This document shows, one piece after another, positions 31,538 through 39,296 of a stretch of 39,296 nucleotides of DNA. The translations under genes were made by a program, and so were the position numbers. This DNA comes from Gemmatimonas sp. (GTDB lineage Bacteria > Gemmatimonadota > Gemmatimonadetes > Longimicrobiales > Longimicrobiaceae). The notes under the pieces were generated by a model. It had not been told where the DNA came from. It was given only the letters and a program-made list of their open reading frames with translations, and ran no database searches. The stretch spans positions 1 to 39,296 of the forward strand of contig WHSP01000023.1 of the NCBI GenBank assembly GCA_009380025.1, given 5' to 3'. Position 1 is the first letter of the stretch. The number at the start of each line of letters is the position of its first letter.

Positions 31538-32350
31538 ATGAAACGAATCAGGAAGGCAAAGGGATGGATAGTTGCGGCGAGCCTGATTGCTGTCCTCGCG
31601 GTACCGGGGATGACGTGGGCGCAGGAGACAGGTCGAATCACAGGTACGGTCACGACCGACAATGGCAGGCCGCTTTCGGGAGCCATCGTCAATCTTGCCG
31701 ACCTCAACATCGGCGCCCTCACCGATTCGGAGGGCGGCTACACCCTCGACGCTGTTGCGGTGGGACCGCAGACCATCACCGTGCGCATGATCGGTTACGG
31801 GGAGGCATCGACTTCGGTCACGGTCGTCAGCGGACAGGCCGTGCCTGCCGACCTGCAGCTATCGGCCGTGGCGGTCGAGATGGAAGGTGTGGTTGTCGTC
31901 GGGTATGGGACGCAGACGAGAGGGGCGGTGACGAGCGCGGTTGGCAGCGTCGATGGCCAGGAACTGGAGACCGTACCGACGACGAATTTGTCGAACGCAA
32001 TCGGCGGCAAACTCACCGGGGTGATGTCGGTCAATTCGAGCGGAGAGCCAGGAGGTGACGGGGCCACGCTCCACATCCGCGGCAGCCATACGCTCAACGA
32101 CAACAGTCCCCTGATCACCTCGGGTGGCGACGGTACCCCGATGAGGGAGGATGGCGAACTGATCCTGGAGCACAACCCTCATATCCCCTACTACAATTCG
32201 CAGCGCGGTTATGTCCGTGCGACGCTGACGCCCGAGCAGTGGACGAGTGACTTCCGGATCGTGCCCTCCGTAGCGAGCGAGGGGAGCCCGATCCATACTG
32301 ACGCCTCGTTCGTGGTCGAAAACGGACGGCCGGGTGTGCAGCGGGCCTGA
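31538..32350 (+). pseudogene. SusC-type receptor N-terminus fused to PhoD C-terminus
   Basis: This in-frame 270-residue chimera joins two unrelated genes. Residues 1-192 are the start of a SusC/RagA TonB receptor: signal peptide (AVPGMTWAQ), CarboxypepD_reg domain, the VVVVGYGTQTRGAVTSAV motif, and the first half of the plug (LHIRG). From about residue 193 (near 32114) the sequence switches to the last 78 residues of a PhoD-type alkaline phosphatase (SGGDG, NPHIPYYNSQRGYVRATLTP, then the FVVENGRPGVQRA end). No barrel and no phosphatase active site remain. The precise deletion left the frame open, so a product could still be made and exported, but it is best read as a gene-fusion relic. Confidence 0.78.
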
Positions 32351-32361
32351 ATTCCACGCCA

Positions 32362-32458
32362 GGGAGCTGGCCGGACAAATCGAGGCCGAGGATCAGAAGC
32401 GGTGCCGCTTTCACGGCGCTCTTCCGATACCTCGGCCTGTTTCTGCCCGGTAGCTCCC
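32362..32458. repeat. 97-base interrupted inverted repeat
   Basis: Three paired blocks share one axis: GGGAGCT (32362-32368) with AGCTCCC (32452-32458), CCGG (32371-32374) with CCGG (32447-32450), and AGGCCGAGG (32383-32391) with CCTCGGCCT (32430-32438). They can fold into one long cruciform or RNA hairpin just after the chimera and before the convergent hydrolase gene. It may have been the terminator of the lost phoD gene, or a mobile element scar. Confidence 0.6.
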
Positions 32459-32487
32459 CGTAGCTGCCCATCTTCTTGGTCGTCCCG

Positions 32488-33327
32488 TCAGGCGGCTTCG
32501 GCCTTCCGTTCGCCGATGAATGCCAGAAGGTCGGCGTTCACCCTTTCCTTCAACGTCGTGCACATGCCATGTGGCGCGCCTTTGTAGACCTCTAGACGCG
32601 CGTTTTTCACTAGCTTGGCGGACTGCCGCGCGGAAGCTTCTATCGGCACGATCTGGTCATCGTCGCCGTGAAGGATCAGTGTCGGCACGTCGAACTTCTT
32701 CAGATCCTCCGTGAAGTCCGTCTCGGAAAACGCCTCGACGCAGAAGTACGAAGCCGGGAAACCAGCCATCATCGCCTGATGCCAGAACGCGGAGCGCACC
32801 GCCTCCGATACCTCAGCGCCTGGCCGGTTGTAGCCGTAGAAGAGGAGGCTCAGGTCCTTCCAGAACTGGGAACGGTTCGCGAGTACCCCGGTCCGGATCT
32901 CGTCGAATGTCTCTTTCGGCTGGCCCTCCGGATTCTTCTGCGTTTTCAACATGAGAGGCGGCACTGCGCCGATCAGCACGACTTTCGCAACACGCTGCGT
33001 GCCGTGCCGGCCAACGTAGCGCGTGACTTCGCCACCTCCCGTCGAGTGTCCGGCGAGAACGGCATTGCTCAGGTCCAACGCCTCGATGAGGGTGGCGAGG
33101 TCGTCGGCGTAGGTATCCATGTCGTTGCCGGCCCACGGCTGGCTCGAACGGCCGTGGCCACGCCGGTCATGAGCGATGCACCGATATCCGTGAGAAGCGA
33201 GAAAGAACATCTGGTCCTCGAATGCATCGCCGTTGAGTGGCCAGCCGTGGCTGAAGACTACGGGTGGCCCTGAGCCCCAGTCCTTGTAATAGATCTCCGC
33301 CCCGTCCTGGGTCGTGATTCTGGGCAT
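32488..33327 (-). CDS. Alpha/beta hydrolase, cofactor-free haloperoxidase type
   Basis: The 279-residue protein matches the non-haem chloroperoxidase/arylesterase group in length and layout. It has the oxyanion HGWPLNG near residue 27, the nucleophile Ser95 in AGHSTGGG, the acid in [10 protein letters not shown] (about Asp224), and the histidine at 253 in GAPHGMC. Such enzymes hydrolyse esters and can make peracids that halogenate in the test tube; the natural substrate is unknown. ATG at 33327 has AGGAG upstream. It stands alone between the chimera relic and the epimerase stubs. Confidence 0.9.
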   Translation of the reverse strand: MPRITTQDGAEIYYKDWGSGPPVVFSHGWPLNGDAFEDQMFFLASHGYRCIAHDRRGHGRSSQPWAGNDMDTYADDLATLIEALDLSNAVLAGHSTGGGEVTRYVGRHGTQRVAKVVLIGAVPPLMLKTQKNPEGQPKETFDEIRTGVLANRSQFWKDLSLLFYGYNRPGAEVSEAVRSAFWHQAMMAGFPASYFCVEAFSETDFTEDLKKFDVPTLILHGDDDQIVPIEASARQSAKLVKNARLEVYKGAPHGMCTTLKERVNADLLAFIGERKAEAA

Positions 33328-33541
33328 TGTGTGCTACTCCTGCCTGGGCATGGGCGGCGTCGGTGTGGCTGACGCCGAGCGGTACGGGCGGGTACCCGCC
33401 TACAGGTCCCATGGGGCAAGGAGTATGCCCTCCTACCGCCTCGAGTTCGGCAGCTCGGACGCGGTCGTAACTTGCGACGATTCCAACGTTTTCGTACCGC
33501 GCCAAGGTCAGATCAACGCCAATACGTCGCCTCGATTCGCC
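33328..33541. other. Intergenic segment with 14-bp palindrome
   Basis: No gene is recognisable here. GGCGGGTACCCGCC at 33387-33400 is a perfect 14-bp palindrome lying about 60 bases upstream of the minus-strand hydrolase start, and may be an operator for it. Confidence 0.4.
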
Positions 33542-33660
33542 CTATGAGATCGCCGCCCTGCGCCCGCCCACGACGGCTCTCGCCCATCCCACCGTGTCCG
33601 CAACCGTCTCCTCGAAGGGACGGAAATAAACGCCCAACTCTCGCCGCGCTACTGGTGGAG
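33542..33660 (-). pseudogene. NAD-epimerase C-terminal stub (minus strand)
   Basis: Read on the minus strand, one frame gives ARRELGVYFRPFEETVADTV and then GWARAVVGGRRAAIS before TAG at 33544-33542. This is the end of an extended short-chain dehydrogenase/NAD-dependent epimerase, where a variable RELG segment and F(R)PFEETVADTVxW are typical. An in-frame stop lies just upstream (near 33672) and no N-terminal part is present. It is a leftover of about 35 codons. Confidence 0.65.
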
Positions 33661-33748
33661 CGGGTCACTCGCGCCTAGATCAGAGGTCCGGGGGCGGATT
33701 GAGAGGATAGAATCGGATGAGGATCTTTGTGCAAAGTCGCCTCGCCGG

Positions 33749-33904
33749 GTGCCACGCTGGCTCGGACGCATCCTTGCCGGCGAAATGGTTGTGAACATGA
33801 TGACGGAGATCCGGGGCGCGTCGAACGCAAAGGCAAAGCGCGAGTTGGGCTGGACGCTGCGGTACCCGAGCTGGCGGGAGGGCTTCGCGACTGCGCTCGC
33901 TTGA
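33749..33904 (+). pseudogene. NAD-epimerase C-terminal stub (plus strand)
   Basis: This frame reads PRWLGRILAGEMVVNMMTEI, then RGASNAKAKRELGWTLRYPS and WREGFATALA before TGA at 33902-33904. The GASNAKAKRELGW...YPSWREGF pattern is the C-terminal end of NAD(P)-dependent epimerase/dehydratases. The coenzyme-binding half is missing and the upstream part of the frame has no start and no family likeness. It lies just before the gene for the Cys/Met PLP enzyme. Confidence 0.75.
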
Positions 33905-33937
33905 GAATTGTGCAACTATACGAATGAAGGGAGCGGG

Positions 33938-36183
<2,246 letters not shown>

Positions 36184-36201
36184 CGCTCTGGTGCCACGAC
36201 A

Positions 36202-36455
36202 ATGGTCGCTTCGGGCGAAGGGAGCGCAGGCGGCGCCACGGTGAACGCGGAGCTCGAGGCGTTCGTTCGTGCAGCCGGACGAGACCTGCTTCGCGGCCTG
36301 CGAATCAATGCCGTGTGCCCCGGCTGGGTCAAGAAGACTTTGCTCGATCTCGGAATGGACCCGCCGGCGCTACCCCGGCTCGCGAGGTCGCCCGCGCCTA
36401 TGTCGCAGCGGTCGACGGGGAGCTGCAGGGAGAGATCCTTCACACATCCCAATAA
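36202..36455 (+). pseudogene. Short-chain dehydrogenase remnant with frameshift
   Basis: The first frame shows GGATVNAELEAFVRAAGRDL, then RGLRINAVCPGWVKKTLLDL and GMDPPA, the middle-to-late part of a classical SDR. Here RINxVxPGWV follows the catalytic helix. The family likeness then continues only after a frame change near 36365: PAREVARAYVAAVDGELQGE and ILHTSQ to TAA at 36453-36455. The cofactor-binding N-terminus and catalytic Tyr/Lys are absent, so it is a dead fragment between the reductase and NmrA-like genes. Confidence 0.72.
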
Positions 36456-36479
36456 CCCGATCCCCACGAGGAGTATCCC

Positions 36480-37343
36480 ATGAATGTTCTCGTCACCGGA
36501 GCGACGGGAAAGCAGGGTGGCGCCACCGCGCGCGCGCTGCTCTCCAATGGCCAGCGCGTGCGCGCGATGACCCGCAACCGTGAGTCTCCAGCAGCCGTGG
36601 CTTTGGCCAGCGCGGGGGCCGAGGTCGTCGTCGGCGACTTCCGCGACCGCGACGCGCTGATCGCCGCGATGGAGGGCGTGGAGGCCCTCTTCGCGATGAC
36701 TACGTTCTTCGAGGAGGGGGTCGCCGCCGAGGTAGAGCAGGGCAAGACGTTGGTCGACGCCGCTCGCGCGGCGGGCCTAGCCCACGTGGTCCAGACGTCG
36801 GTCGCCAGCGCCGACCGACAGACCGGGATTCCCCATTTCGACAGCAAGTACGAGGTCGAGCAGTACCTCGCTGCGTCGGGCCTGCCGTACACCGTGATCG
36901 CCCCGGTGGCGTTCATGGAGAATATGCTCATCCCGCCGGTGCTCGACGGCGTGCGCCAGGGCGTCTACGCCGCGCCCTTGCCGGCGGATCGCAAGCTGCA
37001 GCAGATCGCCGTCGACGACCTCGGGCGCTTCGCAGTTCTCGTCATCGAGCGGCGCGAGAGCATGTTGGGCAAGCGGATCGAATTGGCTTCCGACGAGCTG
37101 AACGGCAGCGAGCAGGCGTCGATCCTGTCTGAGGTGCTGGGCCGCGAGATTCGCTACCAGGAGCTCCCCCTCGACGTCGTGCGCCAGCAGAGCGAAGAGG
37201 TTGCCGTCATGTACGAGTGGTTCGACCGCGTCGGCTACGACTCCGATATCGCTGAGCTGCGACAACTCTACCCTGACGTCGGCTGGCACACCTTTGCGGA
37301 CTGGGCACGGCAGCAGGACTGGAGCAGCCTCGACGCCAGGTGA
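36480..37343 (+). CDS. NmrA-like NAD(P)-binding protein
   Basis: The 287-residue protein begins with the dinucleotide motif GATGKQGG (residues 7-14) and has the GDFRD, TTFFEEG and SVASADRQTGIPHFDSKYEVE segments of the NmrA/HSCARG group. These atypical extended short-chain dehydrogenases sense NADP(H) or act as isoflavone-reductase-like enzymes. The catalytic Tyr-x3-Lys is not clear, which points to a sensor or regulatory role. ATG at 36480 has AGGAG upstream. It follows the SDR remnant by 24 bp. Confidence 0.88.
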   Translation: MNVLVTGATGKQGGATARALLSNGQRVRAMTRNRESPAAVALASAGAEVVVGDFRDRDALIAAMEGVEALFAMTTFFEEGVAAEVEQGKTLVDAARAAGLAHVVQTSVASADRQTGIPHFDSKYEVEQYLAASGLPYTVIAPVAFMENMLIPPVLDGVRQGVYAAPLPADRKLQQIAVDDLGRFAVLVIERRESMLGKRIELASDELNGSEQASILSEVLGREIRYQELPLDVVRQQSEEVAVMYEWFDRVGYDSDIAELRQLYPDVGWHTFADWARQQDWSSLDAR

Positions 37344-37628
37344 CGCCCGCCTGCGACCCGTCAACGAGTAGACGATCCTCGGGACCATGCGGGGTGCTTC
37401 GTTCGCTCGGAGCGGCACTTCAGGATCCGTGATCCTGCCTGTTCTCGCCCGCGGGTTGAGCGCGGTGACTCGATGGCATGGCGTGGCCCCGACGGGTCGA
37501 GACCGCGGATCCAAATCTCTTCCGCCGGCGCGCAGCGGCGGGTATGATGGTACTCAGCAACGCAGTCGAGGGACGGCAGCAACCCGAGTCCTGTTCCTGT
37601 AACAGAGATCACGATGCAAGGAGGCCGT

Positions 37629-38306
37629 ATGACAAAGTGCTGGAGGTTCCTGCCGGGGTTGGTCGCGACGCTGGTCGCGTTCCCGGCAACGATGGTGGCC
37701 CAGAGTGATCAGACCTGGGCCACCTACATCACCGAGGAGCAGTGGCAGACGGTCAACGAGCTGCCCGGAGTGGATCGGCAGATCGTCAGCCGGGACATCG
37801 GAGCCCTCAACCTGTCGGTCGGCATCATCCACCGCGGAGCGACCGGCCAGGCGCAGGAAGGTCGCGCCGGGGGAGGCGGTGGAGCCGGCGCCTTGCCCCC
37901 GGCGCAGAGCTGTGGCGTGACCGATTCCGACCGCGAAAGCGGGGCGTCGGGCATCATGCATCTGCATCAGACCGAAACGTATGTCGTCGTTTCCGGCTCC
38001 GGGACGCTCGTCACCGGTGGCGAGATCTTGAACGGTAGGGCCTCTGGACCGGAGAGCACCGTTACGACAACGCTCAACGGGCCCTCCTGCAGCGGACAGA
38101 TTGTCGGCGACTGGGTCTCGAAGCATGTCAAGGAGGGCGATATCATCATCATGCCGGCCGGGACGCCACACGGCTGGCTCGAGGTCCCCGTGCACGTCGA
38201 TTACCTGAGCGTGCGCCCCGATCCCGATCGGGTGCTTCCGGACGACTACATCAACCCGGCGCTCGGCGACGACTTCGAAATGCGAACTCCGCAGTCGCCT
38301 GAGTAG
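37629..38306 (+). CDS. Secreted cupin-domain protein
   Basis: The 225-residue product has a signal peptide (FLPGLVATLVAFPATMVAQ) and a single cupin domain with HLHQTETYVVVSGSGTLVTGGE and IIMPAGTPHGW. The paired histidines of the first motif and the last one would bind a metal. A glycine-rich GGGGGAG loop with two cysteines precedes it. Its function, enzyme or binding protein, is unknown. An AGGAGG seven bases upstream chooses ATG 37629 over ATG 37614. It is flanked by 285 bp and 250 bp without clear genes. Confidence 0.85.
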   Translation: MTKCWRFLPGLVATLVAFPATMVAQSDQTWATYITEEQWQTVNELPGVDRQIVSRDIGALNLSVGIIHRGATGQAQEGRAGGGGGAGALPPAQSCGVTDSDRESGASGIMHLHQTETYVVVSGSGTLVTGGEILNGRASGPESTVTTTLNGPSCSGQIVGDWVSKHVKEGDIIIMPAGTPHGWLEVPVHVDYLSVRPDPDRVLPDDYINPALGDDFEMRTPQSPE

Positions 38307-38556
38307 CGGCAGGACGAATCGAGCCCGCCCGTCGAGCCGTGCCCCCTGCGGGGGGCTCGATCCACCTGCTCCTTATAGCATTTTCCACCAACCCGAGCCC
38401 GGCCACCCCAGCCGAACCTGCCAAGGATGTAGCCCCGTTGGTGTGAGACTTTCCTTCACGGGGATGACACCTCTTCGTGACCTGAAATCCGTCGTCGTAA
38501 TTGTGAGAAGAGCTACCAAGCCAGAGAACGAAGACCTTCCCTCCCTGGCCGGCGGA

Positions 38557-39296
38557 TCACTGACTGCGTCGCCAGGAGGCGAGAGCGGCCTCGACGGCGG
38601 GCGACGCCTCGGCCGTATCGGCTCCCGGCCGCGCGCCCGCCTCCAGCAGGAGCTTCGCCACGGCCGCGTGATCGCGGCTGGCGTTGCCGAACCGGGAGCC
38701 GTGGCAGCACCAGCCAAGGGGTGTGCTGCCGTAGTTGACGTCCCGGATCGAGAGGAGCGAGCGCGCCTCGGGATGGCGCAGCAGGGCGCCGACTGTGGAT
38801 ATGGACCCTTCCCACGCGGCACAATGTAGAGCGGTTCCCGAGTCGTGGCCGGGTGTGCGCGGGTCAAACCCCAGCTCGACCATCAAAGCGACGGCGCGCC
38901 CGTTCCCATTCCAAGCCGCGTCTGCGATCGCCCGATGGTCGTCCGGCCTCATCGATTCCATGAGGCCGGGATGTTTGCGCAGGGCGGACCTGGCTTCCGC
39001 CTCATCCCCCAGCCGGCAGGCGGAGAGAAACCGCTGGAGCGGCGAGGCGAGCTTCGACATGACCTCCGACGTCTCCCGCTGATCGAACTGCGCCGCGACT
39101 TCGAGCGGGGACCGGCCATCACCGATCGTCCAGAAGTAGATGTGATAACTGCTCGGAGGTTGTTCGGCGTACTTGCCCCGTCCGGTCCGGAGACCGAGGA
39201 GTCCCGGATCGGCCTGTACCATCCCGAGGACCCTGTCGGTCAGTCCGAGCGCGGCGGCGAGAAAGATGTCTGCGGATGCCCCGCAATCGACGAGGT
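38557..39296 (-). CDS. Ankyrin-repeat protein, 5' end beyond window
   Basis: The visible part is 246 residues and remains open to the right edge, where it reads GASADIFLAAALGLTDRVLG before the internal Met at 39222. It has ankyrin-like units such as GDEAEARSALRKHPGLM, DHRAIADAAWNGNGRAVALM and GTALHCAAWEGSISTVGALL. Repeats of this kind bind protein partners; this gives no reaction. The start lies outside the window, so ATG at 39222 is not the true start. Confidence 0.85.
   Translation of the reverse strand, partial: LVDCGASADIFLAAALGLTDRVLGMVQADPGLLGLRTGRGKYAEQPPSSYHIYFWTIGDGRSPLEVAAQFDQRETSEVMSKLASPLQRFLSACRLGDEAEARSALRKHPGLMESMRPDDHRAIADAAWNGNGRAVALMVELGFDPRTPGHDSGTALHCAAWEGSISTVGALLRHPEARSLLSIRDVNYGSTPLGWCCHGSRFGNASRDHAAVAKLLLEAGARPGADTAEASPAVEAALASWRRSQ

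Noticed and set aside
32362-32458. Integron attC site
   Set aside because: The hairpin lacks the GTTRRRY/RYYYAAC core sites, and no integrase or cassette array is present.
38443-38829. Plus-strand open frame opposite the ankyrin gene
   Set aside because: It is antisense to recognisable ankyrin repeats and has no domain features of its own.

Overview
The window is about 39.3 kb of high-GC (roughly 60-65%) bacterial DNA. It comes from a Gram-negative organism: there are two TonB-receptor-type N-termini with CarboxypepD_reg domains, a lipoprotein with a lipobox, and many signal peptides. The gene set (TonB receptors with carboxypeptidase-like N-domains, an ECF sigma factor, a PQQ-type quinoprotein, MenG with UbiD/UbiA/UbiX, PPDK, leucine dehydrogenase, an epimerase/SDR-rich tail) best suits a Gemmatimonadota-like lineage. 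That placement is an inference with moderate confidence. I see no rRNA, tRNA, CRISPR array or transposase.

Layout. 1-4.2 kb: leucine dehydrogenase, then a 911-residue TonB-dependent receptor with its own strong promoter. 4.4-11.3 kb (+): a packed run glyA, miaB, a LapA-like membrane protein, comEC, a small HExxH protein and fbp, closed by a 10-bp bidirectional terminator. 11.4-15.9 kb (-): pruA then ppdK. 16.0-17.7 kb (+): an Nfu-type scaffold with promoter and terminator, and the Mrp/ApbC Fe-S carrier ATPase. 17.8-21.6 kb (-): an apparent operon of ECF sigma factor, zinc-finger anti-sigma factor, a secreted/membrane polymer-forming (bactofilin-like) protein, a secreted DUF4097-like protein and a 77-residue membrane protein. 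21.6-26.3 kb (+): a quinone operon of menG, a small two-helix membrane protein, ubiD, ubiA, ubiX and a YfcE-type phosphodiesterase. 26.3-27.4 kb (-): a lipoprotein with a metallophosphoesterase fold whose metal ligands are mostly gone. 28.0-28.7 kb (-): a RHH antitoxin/PIN toxin pair. 28.9-30.9 kb (-): a PQQ-type quinoprotein. 31.5-39.3 kb: an accessory stretch with a haloperoxidase-like hydrolase, a Cys/Met PLP enzyme, an aldo/keto reductase, an NmrA-like protein, a secreted cupin and a partial ankyrin protein.

The stretch from 27.8 to 36.5 kb is scarred by gene decay. It holds a frameshifted mazF remnant, an in-frame SusC-N-terminus/PhoD-C-terminus chimera, two unrelated epimerase C-terminal stubs on opposite strands and a frameshifted SDR C-terminus. 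This looks like repeated deletion and recombination between otherwise healthy metabolic genes.

Most worth a second look: the metallophosphoesterase-like lipoprotein with an erased active site, which overlaps an intact phosphoesterase tail to tail; the SusC/PhoD fusion; the mazF remnant beside a working-looking toxin/antitoxin pair; the sigma/anti-sigma/extracytoplasmic polymer-forming module; the unknown membrane protein inside the quinone operon; and a promoter element shared by two unrelated genes.
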